A stretch of 64,000 bases of DNA, from the NCBI RefSeq assembly GCF_025725725.1, contig NZ_CP107020.1, positions 1,798,001 through 1,862,000 on the forward strand. Direction: 5' to 3'. The stretch comes from Brachybacterium huguangmaarense (lineage in GTDB: Bacteria; Actinomycetota; Actinomycetes; Actinomycetales; Dermabacteraceae). The notes beneath the pieces are model-generated. The model made no database searches. It was given only the letters and a program-made list of their open reading frames with translations, and had not been told where the DNA came from. The position numbers and the translations under genes were made by a program. Below are positions 1 to 18,900 of the stretch, one piece after another (within the stretch, counting starts at the first letter, position 1; the number at the start of each line of letters is the position of its first letter).

Positions 1-366
1 CACGTCGTCGTGCGCTCCGCGAGCTCCGAGGATGCCGCGCTCGCCGTCGCCCGCGAGATCGCCCGCTCGAACCTCGTCAAGGCCGCGATCTTCGGCAACG
101 ACCCCAACTGGGGGCGCATCGTCGCGGCGGCCGGCTGCGTCCCCGAGCACGTCGCCCCCTTCGATCCCGAGCACCTGTCGGTGCGGGTCAACGGGGTCGA
201 GGTGTGCCGCGACGGCGGCGTCGGCGAGGACCGCTCGCTCGTCGACATGACCCCGCGCGAGACCCTCATCGAGGTCGACCTCGCCGCCGGCGACGCAGCG
301 GGCGACATCTGGACCAACGACCTCACCCACGACTACGTCGAGGAGAACAGCGCGTACTCGTCATGA
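1..366 (+). CDS. argJ: Glutamate N-acetyltransferase / ornithine acetyltransferase, C-terminal part (5' end outside window)
   Basis: Only the last 121 codons are present; the frame is open from the first base, so the gene starts upstream of the window. ArgJ moves the acetyl group from N-acetylornithine to glutamate in the cyclic arginine pathway. The visible part holds the conserved stretch [14 protein letters not shown] and the C-terminal [10 protein letters not shown], typical of the end of the beta chain of this self-cleaving enzyme. The stop overlaps the argB start (ATGA), as expected inside an argCJBDFRGH-type operon. argC should lie just upstream. Confidence 0.95.
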   Translation, partial: HVVVRSASSEDAALAVAREIARSNLVKAAIFGNDPNWGRIVAAAGCVPEHVAPFDPEHLSVRVNGVEVCRDGGVGEDRSLVDMTPRETLIEVDLAAGDAAGDIWTNDLTHDYVEENSAYSS

Positions 367-1352
367 CCGATCAGCCGCAGCCCCCCAGCGTCGACCCCGA
401 GGCCACCGCGCCCCGCACCGTCGGCAAGAACCCGCTCGCCCAGCTCGACGCCGCCCGCGAGGACGCGCGCGCCAAGTCCGAGGTGCTCATCGAGGCCCTG
501 CCCTGGATGCAGCGCTTCGCGGGCACCATCGTCGTCGTCAAGTACGGCGGCAACGCCATGGTCGACGACTGCCTCAAGCGCGCCTTCGCCGCCGACATGG
601 TGTTCATGCGCCAGGCCGGCCTGCACCCCGTCGTCGTGCACGGCGGGGGGCCCCAGATCAACGCGATGCTCGAGCGCCTCGGCGTCGCCTCGGAGTTCCG
701 CGGCGGCCTGCGGGTGACGACCGAGGAGACGATGGACATCGTCCGCATGGTCCTCGTGGGCCAGGTCGGGCGCGAGCTCGTCGGCCTCATCAACGCCCAC
801 GGGCCCTACGCCGTCGGCATGTCCGGGGAGGACGCGCGGCTGCTCCAGGCCACCCGGCGCGGCACGGTGGTCGACGGCGAGGACGTCGACCTCGGCCACG
901 TCGGCCAGATCGTCGCCGTCGACCCGGCCGCGATCCAGGACGTGCTGCGGAGCGGTCGCATCCCCGTCGTCTCGTCGATCGCGCCCGAGGTCGACGGCGA
1001 GGGCACGCCCACCGGCGCCGTCCTCAACATCAACGCCGACACCGCGGCGGGCGCGCTCGCCGTCGGCCTGGACGCCGAGAAGCTCGTGGTCCTCACCGAC
1101 ATCGAGGGGCTCTACCGCAGCTGGCCCGATCGGGGCTCGCTCATCCCCGAGATCAGCGCGAGCGAGCTGCGCGACATGCTCCCCGCGCTCACCGCGGGCA
1201 TGATCCCCAAGGCGCAGGCGCTGCTCGACGCCGTCGACGCCGGTGTCCACACCGCCGCCATGATCGACGGCCGCATCGAGCACGCCGCCCTGCTCGAGGT
1301 GTTCACCACCAAGGGCGTGGGCACGATGGTCAGGAGGGACGACTATGTCTGA
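363..1352 (+). CDS. argB: Acetylglutamate kinase
   Basis: This 329-residue cytoplasmic enzyme phosphorylates N-acetylglutamate, the second step of arginine synthesis and usually the feedback-inhibited one. The amino-acid kinase fold shows in KYGGNAM near residue 60 and HGGGPQI near residue 93. The C-terminal [15 protein letters not shown] also fits the family. An N-terminal extension of about 40 residues precedes the core, as in the hexameric, arginine-sensitive kinases, so feedback inhibition by arginine is likely (inference). The ATG at 363 was chosen because it forms an ATGA overlap with argJ; a longer frame upstream exists but is a shadow of argJ. The gene overlaps argD by 8 nt. Confidence 0.96.
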   Translation: MTDQPQPPSVDPEATAPRTVGKNPLAQLDAAREDARAKSEVLIEALPWMQRFAGTIVVVKYGGNAMVDDCLKRAFAADMVFMRQAGLHPVVVHGGGPQINAMLERLGVASEFRGGLRVTTEETMDIVRMVLVGQVGRELVGLINAHGPYAVGMSGEDARLLQATRRGTVVDGEDVDLGHVGQIVAVDPAAIQDVLRSGRIPVVSSIAPEVDGEGTPTGAVLNINADTAAGALAVGLDAEKLVVLTDIEGLYRSWPDRGSLIPEISASELRDMLPALTAGMIPKAQALLDAVDAGVHTAAMIDGRIEHAALLEVFTTKGVGTMVRRDDYV

Positions 1353-2658
1353 TCTGTCCGAGCAGGCACCCGGAGACGCGCAGGCGCGCTCGGCGACGGG
1401 GGCGGGCGCCTGGACCCGCCAGGGCGACCTCGCCGAGCGCTACGCCGACGCGATGATCCCCGTGTTCGGTGCCCCGCAGCGGGTGCTCGTGCGCGGCGAG
1501 GGCCCCTACGTCTGGGACGACCAGGGCAGGAAGTACCTCGACCTGCTCGGCGGGATCGCCGTCAACGCCCTCGGGCACGGCCACCCCGCGCTCGTGCAGG
1601 CCCTCGTCAAGCAGGGCGAGTCGCTCGCGCACGTCTCCAACTTCTTCGCGACCGCGCCGCAGATCGAGCTCGCCGAGACGCTGCTGGCCCTTGCGCACGC
1701 CCCCGCCGGGTCCGGCGTCTTCTTCGCCAACTCCGGGACCGAGGCCAACGAGGCGGCGTTCAAGCTCGCCCGCCGCCACGGCGGCGCCGACCGCCCGCGC
1801 ATCCTCGCGCTCGAGAACTCCTTCCACGGCCGCACCATGGGGGCGCTCGCCCTCACCTCGAAGGCCGCCTACCGCGAGCCCTTCGAGCCCCTGCCCGGCG
1901 GCGTCGAGTTCCTGGAGCCCGAGGACGAGGACGCGCTGGCCCGCGCACTGGCCCCCGGCGACGTCGCCGCCATGTTCGCCGAGCCCATCCAGGGCGAGGC
2001 GGGCGTGCGGCCGCTCAGCCCCGACTACCTGCGCGCCCTGCGCCGCGAGACCGCGCGCACCGGAACCCTGCTGATCCTCGACGAGGTGCAGTCCGGGATC
2101 GCGCGCACGGGCCGGTGGTTCGCGCACCAGGCGGTCGAGGGCGTCGTGCCGGACGCCATGACGCTCGCCAAGGGCCTCGGCGGCGGCTTCCCGCTCGGCG
2201 CGCTCGTCGCCTTCGGTCCCGAGGTGCGCGGGCTGCTCACCGCCGGCCAGCACGGCACGACCTTCGGCGGCAACCCGCTCGGCGCCGCCGTCTCCCTCTC
2301 CGTGCTCGGCACGATCGCGGAGGAGGGCCTGGCCGACCACGCCCGCGAGGTCGGGGCGGCCTTCGCCGCCGAGGTGATGGCCCTGCACGACCCCCGCATC
2401 ACCGAGGTGCGCGGCGCCGGGCTCCTGCTCGGCATCGGCCTCACCGAGCCCGTGGCCCCCCAGCTCGCGGCCGCCGCCCTCGACGCCGGCTTCATCGTCA
2501 ACGCCCCCAACCCGACCACGATCCGCCTGGCCCCGCCGCTCATCGTCACCGGCGAGCAGCTCGCGACCTTCACGGTCGCCCTCGGGCCGCTGCTGGATCA
2601 GGTCGCCCCCACCCCCGACCGCCGCCCGACCGGCGCCGACCCCGCAGGAGAGCACTGA
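1345..2658 (+). CDS. argD: Acetylornithine aminotransferase
   Basis: A 437-residue class-III PLP-dependent aminotransferase that makes N-acetylornithine from the semialdehyde using glutamate. Visible landmarks are the substrate/PLP region [18 protein letters not shown], the cofactor-binding aspartate in [15 protein letters not shown], and the Schiff-base lysine near residue 276 in [14 protein letters not shown]. Length is slightly above the usual 390-430 because of a polar N-terminal extension of about 25 residues. It overlaps argB by 8 nt and is followed by argF after one base, so translation is probably coupled. Confidence 0.96.
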   Translation: MSDLSEQAPGDAQARSATGAGAWTRQGDLAERYADAMIPVFGAPQRVLVRGEGPYVWDDQGRKYLDLLGGIAVNALGHGHPALVQALVKQGESLAHVSNFFATAPQIELAETLLALAHAPAGSGVFFANSGTEANEAAFKLARRHGGADRPRILALENSFHGRTMGALALTSKAAYREPFEPLPGGVEFLEPEDEDALARALAPGDVAAMFAEPIQGEAGVRPLSPDYLRALRRETARTGTLLILDEVQSGIARTGRWFAHQAVEGVVPDAMTLAKGLGGGFPLGALVAFGPEVRGLLTAGQHGTTFGGNPLGAAVSLSVLGTIAEEGLADHAREVGAAFAAEVMALHDPRITEVRGAGLLLGIGLTEPVAPQLAAAALDAGFIVNAPNPTTIRLAPPLIVTGEQLATFTVALGPLLDQVAPTPDRRPTGADPAGEH

Positions 2659-2659
2659 C

Positions 2660-3642
2660 ATGCCCCGCCACTTCCTCCGTGACGACGACCTAGCGCCCGC
2701 CGAGCAGAAGCAGGTCCTCCTGCTCGCGGCCGACCTCGCCGCCGACCGCTTCGCCCGCCGCCCCTTCGCCGGTCCCCGCACGGTCGCGATCATGTTCGAC
2801 AAGTCCTCGACGCGCACCCGGGTGTCCTTCGCGACGGGCGTCGCCGAGCTCGGCGGCAGCCCGCTCGTGATCGAGGCCGGGTCGAGCCAGCTCGGACGCG
2901 GCGAGTCGATCGCCGACACCACGCGCGTGCTCACCCGGCAGGTGTCGACGATCGTGTGGCGCACCTTCGGCCAGGAGCGCCTCGAAGAGATGGCGGCCCA
3001 CGCCACCGTGCCCGTCATCAACGCGCTCACCGACGAGTTCCACCCGTGCCAGATCCTCGCCGACCTGCTGACGATCGCCCAGCACGCCGGTGGCGTCGCC
3101 GAGGGGGACGCCGCGCTCGCCGGGCGCTCGATGGCCTATCTCGGCGACGGCGCCAACAACATGGCCCACTCCTATCTGCTCGGCGGGGCCACCGCCGGCA
3201 TGGACGTGCGCATCGCCTCGCCCGCGAGCCACCGCCCCGATCCCGCCGTGCTCGAGCGCGCCGAGCAGATCGCGGCGACGACCGGCGGCTCCGTGCTCGT
3301 CACCGACGACCCGGCCGCCGCGGTCGCGGGCGTCGACGCCGTCCTCACCGACACCTGGGTCTCGATGGGCCAGGAGGGGGAGTCCGGGCGCGATGCCGAG
3401 ACCTTCTCCGCCTACCGCGTGACCGACGAGCTGATGGACCGGGCCGGGGCCTCCGCCGTCTTCCTGCACTGCCTGCCCGCCTATCGGGGCAAGGAGGTCG
3501 ACGCCTCCGTGATCGACTCGGCGCGCTCAGTCGTCTGGGACGAGGCCGAGAACCGCCTGCACGCCCAGAAGGCGCTCATGACGTGGCTCGTCGACCACCC
3601 CGACGAGGCCACGGCGCCGCACGCCCGCTCGGGGGAGACCGC

Positions 3643-3646
<4 letters not shown>
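2660..3646 (+). CDS. argF: Ornithine carbamoyltransferase
   Basis: This 328-residue enzyme makes citrulline from ornithine and carbamoyl phosphate. The carbamoyl-phosphate loop STRTR is near residue 50, the HPCQ motif near residue 127, and the ornithine-binding HCLP motif near residue 269, all intact. Anabolic type is inferred from its place between argD and argR. The ATG starts one base after the argD stop, with GGAG about ten bases upstream inside argD. The 3' end overlaps argR by 4 nt. Confidence 0.96.
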
Positions 3647-6965
<3,319 letters not shown>

Positions 6966-7135
6966 CGACCCCGTCGGGGCGCACGGCGCCGCGGGGCCGG
7001 AATGGAGATGTCGCACGCGCCGTGCCCTGCGACAATGGGCGCGGCCGAGACGATCGGCCGTGCCCGCCCCGCCCGCCGGACGGGGCAGGCGGCCGCCGCA
7101 GCGGCCGCCATCCGCATCGAGAGGACACCCGAGCA

Positions 7136-8404
7136 ATGCAGACCATCCTGGACGACCTCGAGACACGAGGACTCGTCGTGCAGACCACCGGGCGCGAGGC
7201 GCTCGGGCAGGCTCTCGCGGATGGACCGGTCTCCCTGTATTGCGGCTTCGACCCCACGGCCTCGTCGCTGCACGTAGGTCATCTGACGCAGGTGCTCACG
7301 ATGCGGCGCTTCCAGCTGGCCGGACATCGCCCGTACGCCCTCGTCGGCGGGGCCACCGGGCTCATCGGCGACCCCCGGATGACGGGGGAGCGCGTGCTCC
7401 ATGACGCGAGCGTCGTCGAGGGCTGGGTCCAGAACCTGCGCGACCAGATCTCCCGCCTCGTGGACCTCGACGGCGAGTTCGGGGTGCGCATGGTCAACAA
7501 CCTCGACTGGATCGGGCAGATGAGCGCCCTGGAGCTCCTGCGCGACATCGGCAAGAACTACCGCATGGGCACGATGCTCGCCAAGGAGACCGTGGCGAGA
7601 CGCCTCGCGAGCGACGAGGGGATCAGCTACACCGAGTTCAGCTACCAGATCCTGCAGGGCATCGACTTCCTCGAGCTCCACCGGCGCCACGGGGTCACGC
7701 TCCAGTACGGGGGCAACGACCAGTGGGGCAACCTGCTGTCCGGGGTGGACCTCGTGCGCAAGACGGACGGCGACGAGGTGCACGCGATGACCACGCCCCT
7801 CGTCACGAAGGCCGACGGGCAGAAGTTCGGCAAGTCCGAGGGCGGCGCCGTCTGGCTCGACCCGGACCAGACCTCGCCGTACGCCTTCCACCAGTTCTGG
7901 CTCAACGCCGCGGACGCCGATGTCGTCGCCTACCTGCGGTACTTCACGTTCCGCGACCCCGACGACATCGCCGAGCTCGAGCGGCTGACCCGGGAGGAGC
8001 CGCAGCGCCGCGCGGCCCAGCGTGCGCTCGCCGACGATCTGACCACGCTCGTGCACGGCCGACGCGCCACCGACCAGGCCGTCGAGGCGGCCGCGGTCCT
8101 GTTCGGGCGAGGGGACGTGCGCTCCCTCGACGAGCAGACCGTGCAGGCGGTGGCCCGGGAGCTGCCGCAGAGCACCCTGGCCCGGTCGACATCGCTCCTC
8201 GACGCCTTCGTCGCGTCCGGGATCGTGACCTCCAAGGGCGAGGCACGCCGCGCCGCCGGCCAGTCCGGCCTCACCGTCAACGGCGAGCCGGTGTCGGTGG
8301 ACGGACTCGCCGGCCCGCTCGAGGACGTCGCTCCGCTGCCGGGCGGCCGTGTGCTGCTGCGGCGAGGCCGCAAGTCCGCCGCGATGGTCGCGCTCGCGCC
8401 CTGA
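7136..8404 (+). CDS. tyrS: Tyrosyl-tRNA synthetase
   Basis: A 422-residue class-I synthetase that charges tRNA-Tyr. The HIGH-like motif HVGHL is near residue 45 and the KMSKS-like KFGKS near residue 230. YGGNDQWGN belongs to the tyrosine-binding site, and an S4 RNA-binding domain fills about residues 355-420. The ATG at 7136 follows a GAGAGGACACC stretch. It stands 170 nt after argH, so it is probably transcribed separately; I see no T-box in front of it. Its likely substrate tRNA-Tyr is encoded at 52706 in the same window. Confidence 0.96.
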   Translation: MQTILDDLETRGLVVQTTGREALGQALADGPVSLYCGFDPTASSLHVGHLTQVLTMRRFQLAGHRPYALVGGATGLIGDPRMTGERVLHDASVVEGWVQNLRDQISRLVDLDGEFGVRMVNNLDWIGQMSALELLRDIGKNYRMGTMLAKETVARRLASDEGISYTEFSYQILQGIDFLELHRRHGVTLQYGGNDQWGNLLSGVDLVRKTDGDEVHAMTTPLVTKADGQKFGKSEGGAVWLDPDQTSPYAFHQFWLNAADADVVAYLRYFTFRDPDDIAELERLTREEPQRRAAQRALADDLTTLVHGRRATDQAVEAAAVLFGRGDVRSLDEQTVQAVARELPQSTLARSTSLLDAFVASGIVTSKGEARRAAGQSGLTVNGEPVSVDGLAGPLEDVAPLPGGRVLLRRGRKSAAMVALAP

Positions 8405-8449
8405 TCGCAGGTCCCGTCGTCCCGCGATCCATCGCCGAACACACCCGCG

Positions 8450-8482
8450 AGGCCGCCGGTTCCCCAAGGGAGCCGGCGGCCT
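8450..8482 (+). terminator. Intrinsic terminator after tyrS
   Basis: A 15-bp stem with one G-U pair (8450-8464 with 8468-8482) closes on a 3-nt loop and is followed by TCGTCGTC. It ends tyrS transcription before the rRNA leader. The U tract is weak, as is common in high-GC actinobacteria. Confidence 0.85.
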
Positions 8483-8703
8483 TCGTCGTCCGCGGGGCCC
8501 TTGCGCAGGGAGTCGGAGCGTGCCCGATGAGGGGGATCCGGGACGCCCCTGGCAGACGGTGCGGCGTCGACGCAAATCCGTGTGAAGCGGCCCTCAGCCC
8601 CAGGTCACACACCGCTGGACACAAGGGGCGACCCGCGCATACGAAGCGCCGTGACCTGCACATTCGTCGGGGATGGGGGCGCTACAGGTCGCCCGGGGCC
8701 GGT
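8483..8703. other. Intergenic region between tyrS terminator and rrn promoters
   Basis: About 220 bases without a credible gene. It is GC-rich, lacks a good ribosome binding site and probably serves as upstream activating or spacer DNA for the rRNA promoters. I see no further clear promoter in it. Confidence 0.5.
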
Positions 8704-8733
8704 TTGACGGTCGCTTCGCCAGACCCGTAATGT
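8704..8733 (+). promoter_or_regulatory. rrn promoter P1
   Basis: TTGACG at 8704-8709 and TAATGT at 8728-8733 are separated by 18 bases, a good match to a primary sigma-factor promoter. Position about 440 bases before 16S fits the distal promoter of an actinobacterial rrn operon. Confidence 0.7.
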
Positions 8734-8918
8734 CTTCCCTTGTCAGCCGGTGAGGCGGACGGAAAGAAGGGCCGAGGGGCTCGCCGAGAGCGAGACCGGA
8801 AGCCCGACGGGACGTCCACTGCACGGAGGACTCGATCCCTCGGGATCGACCGCGGGTCCGCGGAGCGAGGCACATCCATGAGGATGCCGCAGCGTGACGG
8901 GGACCACACGGAGCGGAG

Positions 8919-8948
8919 TTGCAACGGCCCGCGAAGCACTGCTAGAGT
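8919..8948 (+). promoter_or_regulatory. rrn promoter P2
   Basis: TTGCAA at 8919-8924 and TAGAGT at 8943-8948 with an 18-base spacer. The proximal of two tandem promoters in the rRNA leader, about 230 bases before 16S. Confidence 0.65.
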
Positions 8949-9064
8949 AGTGACTCGCGCCGGGACGACGAAGCACAAAAGTCGGAACGGGTATCCGGAC
9001 CGGCGCCACCGAGCCTCTGAGCCGGACCGAGAACTTCGGATTCGGTGACGATGTGCGCGTGTTG

Positions 9065-9080
9065 TTTGAGATCTCAATAG
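9065..9080 (+). promoter_or_regulatory. boxA-like antitermination motif, rrn leader
   Basis: TTTGAGATCTCAATAG resembles the boxA-containing leader motif of actinobacterial rrn operons, where Nus factors bind nascent RNA. A close relative, TTTGAGAACTGCATAG, recurs in the 16S-23S spacer at 11007-11022. Confidence 0.5.
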
Positions 9081-9177
9081 CGTGTCTGTTTGTTGATGCC
9101 AAATGTTTGTTTGGCAGTTTATTGGACAGCAGCAGTTTTTACTGGCTGTTCGTTTTTACTGCCGGGATTGTTTTCAT

Positions 9178-14127
<4,950 letters not shown>

Positions 14128-14246
14128 CATTTATGTCTGTTGCTGTGTGATGTTCGCGTCTACTGTGTGGTTCTCGAGGAACAACCACCATCATGCTCAA
14201 ACCCGTTTGTGGGGTGTGGGTGTGGGGGGTCTGGTTGTCTCGTCGT

Positions 14247-14365
14247 GTTACGGCGGTCATAGCGTCGGGGAAACGCCCGGTTCCATTCCGAACCCGGTAG
14301 CTAAGCTCGACAGCGCCGATGGTACTGCACTCGGTAGGGTGTGGGAGAGTAGGTCGCCGCCGGAC
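14247..14365 (+). rRNA. rrf: 5S ribosomal RNA
   Basis: About 119 nt, from GTTACGGCGGTCATAGCG to GTCGCCGCCGGAC; both arms of helix I pair. The central GGAAACGCCCGGTTCCATTC and CCGAACCCGGTAGCTAAG are characteristic. It lies about 120 bases after 23S and closes the rrn operon. Confidence 0.96.
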
Positions 14366-14378
14366 ATCTTCCTTCGAG

Positions 14379-14535
14379 AGAGGGGGAAGAGGTCGTGGTT
14401 GTTGTGTGTGAGTGGTGGTGTCGTGGCACACCGTTCCCGCGCCGGGTCCCTTGACGGGGGTCTGGGTGTGGGGGTGGTGGTGCCGACACGTGAAGCCATT
14501 CGCGCACGCGCCATGGTCTCTTCCCCCTCTTTTGT
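14379..14535 (+). terminator. Long-range stem and terminator after the rrn operon
   Basis: AGAGGGGGAAGAG at 14379-14391 is a perfect 13-nt inverse complement of CTCTTCCCCCTCT at 14518-14530, followed by TTTGTCTT. Between them an imperfect nested repeat (GTGTCGTGGCAC near 14429 against GTGCCGACAC near 14481) could extend the structure. It may act both as a processing stem and as the rrn terminator. The large loop (126 nt) is unusual for a simple intrinsic terminator. Confidence 0.6.
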
Positions 14536-14805
14536 CTTGCCCTGACACCCGGTCCCCGCGTGCACGAGAGCGCTGCGCGGGGGCACAGCGATGTCCGGGC
14601 TTCACAGGTCCGCTCGCGAGGACGGGGCCGGGCGTCCACGTGGGAGCGTGACCCCGCTCGGCCCTCACCCGGGTCCTGTGATGTGCGGCGTGCGGACCGC
14701 GGGTCCCGCGTGCCCCCACGGTAGACTGTGGCGGTCGCGGCCGCCGTGCCGCGCGCCCGTGTTCCTGCCGGCCCCGTGCCGCCGTCTTCCGTCCTGAGGA
14801 GTCCG
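14536..14805. other. Intergenic region before the polyprenyl synthase gene
   Basis: About 270 bases with no gene. A TAGACT at 14722-14727 could be a -10 box for the following gene, leaving an 80-nt leader; no good -35 box is seen. GGAGG-like GAGGAG sits just before the ATG at 14806. Confidence 0.4.
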
Positions 14806-15816
14806 ATGCGCTCGTCCCTGGCGTTCGTCCCGGACGTGGATGATTCCCTCGCCGCGGCGATCGAGGATCGGCTCGAGCGGGTCGAGGAGCGGCTGCGCGA
14901 GGTCGTGAGCACCTCGGACACCATGGCCCGCTGGACCTCCCGTCACCTCATGGACGCGGGCGGCAAGCGCGTGCGCCCCCTGCTCGCCCTGCTCGCCGGC
15001 TCCTTCGGCGACCTGGAGCGCCCCGAGGTCGTCGACGCCGCCGTGCTCGTCGAGCTGACCCATCTGGCGACCCTGTACCACGACGACGTCATGGACGACG
15101 CCTCGACCCGGCGCGGCGCCCGCACCGCCCACGAGGTCTGGGGCAACTCGGTCGCGATCCTCACCGGCGACTTCCTCTTCGCGCGCGCGAGCGCGCTGAG
15201 CTCCTCGCTCGGCCCCGAGGCCGTGCTGATCCACGCCCGGACCTTCGAGCGACTGTGCATGGGCCAGCTCCACGAGACCGTGGGGGTCGGCGCGGACGAG
15301 GACCCCTTCGAGCACTACCTGGGCGTGCTCTCGGACAAGACGGCGTCGCTCATCGCCTCGGCCGGACGCCTCGGCGCCCTCCAGGCCGGCTGCCCGGCCT
15401 CGATCGCCGACACCCTCGCCCGCTACGGCGAGAAGGTCGGCGTCGCGTTCCAGCTCGCCGACGACGTGCTGGACCTGCGCAGCGACCCGGCCTCCTCCGG
15501 CAAGACCCCGGGCACCGACCTGCGCGAAGGCGTGCCCACCATGCCGACGCTGCTCGTCCGCCGACGCGTCGCCGCGGGCGAGGCGGGCGCCGACGCACAC
15601 CGTCTCGTCGAGCTGCTCGACGCCGATCTCACCGACGACGCCCCCCTCGAGGCGGCCCTCGATCTGCTGCGTCGCGATCCCGCCGTCGACCAGACCGAGC
15701 TCATGGCCCAGCGCTACGCCGACGAGGCCGTCGCGATCCTCCATGAGCTCCCCGCCGGCTCGGTGCGCGATGCGCTCGAGCACTTCACGCAGTCCCTGGT
15801 GCGCCGCTCCGTCTGA
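14806..15816 (+). CDS. All-trans polyprenyl diphosphate synthase
   Basis: A 336-residue trans-prenyltransferase that builds the long isoprenoid chain, most likely the menaquinone side chain. The first aspartate-rich motif is in YHDDVMDDAS near residue 90 and the second in FQLADDVLDL near residue 218. GGKRVRPLL near residue 50 binds isopentenyl diphosphate. I chose the ATG at 14806, which has GAGGAG 6-10 bases upstream, over a GTG 78 bases earlier that would add Arg/Pro-rich sequence not seen in the family. Chain length cannot be read from sequence. No menaquinone genes adjoin it. Confidence 0.9.
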   Translation: MRSSLAFVPDVDDSLAAAIEDRLERVEERLREVVSTSDTMARWTSRHLMDAGGKRVRPLLALLAGSFGDLERPEVVDAAVLVELTHLATLYHDDVMDDASTRRGARTAHEVWGNSVAILTGDFLFARASALSSSLGPEAVLIHARTFERLCMGQLHETVGVGADEDPFEHYLGVLSDKTASLIASAGRLGALQAGCPASIADTLARYGEKVGVAFQLADDVLDLRSDPASSGKTPGTDLREGVPTMPTLLVRRRVAAGEAGADAHRLVELLDADLTDDAPLEAALDLLRRDPAVDQTELMAQRYADEAVAILHELPAGSVRDALEHFTQSLVRRSV

Positions 15817-15863
15817 GCCCTCGACGGCGCGACGAGGACGGCTTCTCACACCATGCGACGGCC

Positions 15864-15893
15864 TTGGCCCGACCTGAGCGCCACCGCTAGGCT
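15864..15893 (+). promoter_or_regulatory. Probable promoter of the secretion-locus operon
   Basis: TTGGCC at 15864-15869 and TAGGCT at 15888-15893, 18 bases apart, about 93 bases before the GTG start at 15987. The only promoter-like sequence seen in the 170-bp gap; it would serve the long operon that follows. Confidence 0.4.
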
Positions 15894-15986
15894 GACCGGC
15901 GATCGCAGCGGCGAGCAGACGCCGCGCGGTCGACAGACGGACATGAGCGCGGGCACACCTCCGAGAACCCGAGGCGAGGGGGAGCA

Positions 15987-18900
15987 GTGACGGTCGCGAG
16001 CGGCAGGTCCCGCGGGCGCCGACGCCTCGGCGCCGTCACCTCCGCGCTGCTGGCCGTCCTTGCCCTCGTCGTCACGATCCTCGCGGTCATGGACAAGGGC
16101 TATGCCGGCTCCGAGGTCCACACCCACAACGGCGGGGTCTGGGTGCTCAACACCGCCGACGGCCTGCTCGGACGGATCAACGTCGACGCGCAGGAGTTCG
16201 ACGCGCGCCTCCAGGTCGAGTCCACCCAGGACGTCCTGCAGTCGGGATCGGCGGTGTTCCTGCGCACGACCGACGGCATCGAGCGTGTCAACACCGCGGC
16301 ACAGCGCCGCGAGAGCCGCGTCCCGCTGGCCGGGACCGACCTCGTCGCCCTCGGCGGCGACCGCGCAGCCCTCCTGAACGCCGACGGGAAGCTCTGGATC
16401 CTGAGCCCCGACGAGCTCGCCGCCTTCGACCCCCAGGAAGCCACCCCTGTCGCCACGCTCTCCTCCGGCTCCGGGGCGCAGGGCACCCTGACCGTCACGA
16501 CCTCCGGCGACGTGTACGTGCTCGACGGGGACTCCCTGCTCTCCTTCCCCCGCGCCGCCACGGCGGCCGCCACGACGGCGGAGGACCCGATCAGACTCAC
16601 CGGCCTCGCGACCGGGGAGGACGACGTCGCCATGACCGCGGTCGGCGACCAGCCCGTCGTGCTCGACCGGGCCCATGCGACCCTGCACGTCGGGACCGAC
16701 GACACCGTGATCGGGCTCGAGGACGCCGGGGTCGGCGACGCGGGCACCGCGACGCTCCAGCAGCCCAGCCCCACCTCCTCCCACGTGCTGCTCGCGACGG
16801 GGGACTCGCTCTACGCGGTGCCGCTGAGCGGGGGCGCCGCCACCCGGGACAAGGCCAAGGGCAGCGGCAGCCCGGTCGCCCCCGTCCAGGCCGGCGGCTG
16901 CGACTATGCGGCCTGGAACGGCGCGCAGACCTACCTGACCCGCTGCGGCGACGCTCCCGCGACCCAGGCCCGGGTGCCCGATGCCGCCGCCGACGCCGAC
17001 CTCCGCCTGCGCACGAACCACGATCTCGTCGTGCTCAACGACCAGCTGAACGGCACCTCCTGGATGATCGCCGACGACATGCAGATCGTCGACGAGTGGG
17101 AGCTGACCACCCAGCTCGACATCGAGAAGCAGCTCGAGGAGCAGAAGGAGACGCTCACCTCGAGCGTCACCAACGTGCCTCCGGACCAGCGGGAGGAGAA
17201 CCGCGACCCGGTCGCCAACCCCGACGCCTTCGGCGTCCGGCCCGGGGCGAGCGTCGTGCTGCCGGTCATCTCCAACGACACCGACCCCGACGGCGACGTG
17301 CTCATCGCCTCGGTCGACACCCAGCCCGGCATCGGCACCGTGACCCCGATCCGCGGAGGCACCGCCCTGCAGATCGACGTGGCGGCCGACGCCGCCGGCA
17401 CCGCCGCCTTCTCCTACTCGGTCGAGGACGGCCGCGGCGGCAGGGCCGCCACGACCGTCGAGCTCACGGTGCACGCCGACGGCACCAACGAGGGGCCCCG
17501 AGCGGTCGACGACAGCCCGCCGCAGCTGCACATCGCCCAGGGCGCCGAGGTCTCCTTCAACGTGCTGCCGCACTACGAGGACCCCGACGGCGACGACTTC
17601 TACCTCGCGGGCGCGAGCATCGACAACGACGACGACCAGGTGACCTTCCGCCCCGACGGCATGGTCACGTTCACCGACGCGGGCCTGGCGACCGGGCTCA
17701 AGACCGTCGAGCTGCGCCTCCACGACGCCCAGGGCGCGACCTCCGAGGGCACGCTCCTGCTCGACGTCGCCGCCGATCCCGAGATCCCGCCCATCACGAC
17801 CGCCGATCACGTGCAGACCGTCGCAGGGCGCACCGTCACCCTCGACCCCCTCCTCAACGACCTGAACCCCTCGGGCGGCCAGCTCACCCTCCTGCACGTC
17901 GGACAGGCCGAGGGCCTGACCGCCGTCGCCGACGCCCAGGACGGCACGATCGACATCACCGGCACCGACCCGGCCACCCGCTACCTCACCTACCAGGTCG
18001 GCGAGGGCGCCCAGAGCGTGCAGGGGCTCATCCGGGTCGACGTCCGGGAGCCCACGAGCCAGGCGATGGAGCCCGTCACGGTCGACGACCTCGGCATGGT
18101 GACCACGGGCTCGAGCACGCTCGTCGACCCGCTGGAGAACGACGTCGACCCGACCGGCGGCGTGCTCGTCGTCGACCGGTTCTCGGCCCCCGAGGACTCG
18201 GGGCTGACCGCCGAGCTCATCGACCACCACTACCTGCGGGTCTCGGCCCGCGCCGACGCCCCGCGCTCGGACACCCCCGTCGAGGTGGGCTACCGCGCCG
18301 CCAACGCGACGGGCACGAAGGAGGGCACCGTCCGGGTGATGGTCGTGCCGCCCGAGGCGCAGCCGCCCTACCCGGTCGCGGGCCGCGACCAGGCGCTCGT
18401 GCGCGCCGGCGACGCCGTGAAGATCCCCGTCCTGGACAACGACCGCTCGCCGAGCGGCGCGCCCCTCGAGATCGACGCGATCAGCAGCCGGACCGGGCTC
18501 GAGGGCAGGGGCGAGGCCGATATCGTCGAGGACCAGATCCGCTTCATCGCCCAGGACGGCGCGAGCGGGACCGCGACCTTCGCCTACGACGTCGTCGACG
18601 ACACGGGCCGCCGTGCGACCGCCGAGGTGACCGTGCGCATCGTGGCCGCCGACGACCCCAACGACGCCCCCCAGCCCGAGAACGGCGAGGCCCGCGCGAT
18701 CGCCGGCACCACCGTGCGGATCCCGGTGCGGACCTCCGGCATCGACCCCGACGGCGACTCGACGCTCCTGACGTCGATCACCGCTCCCGCACCCACCCTC
18801 GGGCGCGTCACCTCCGCATCGGGGGAGTGGATCGAGTACGAGGCCTTCGCCGGGTCGGTCGGCACCGACACGATCGCCTACCAGGTGCGCGACCGCTTCG

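Noticed and set aside
6966-7135. T-box leader before tyrS
   Set aside because: No T-box core (AGGGTGGNACCGCG-like) or tyrosine specifier stem is visible.
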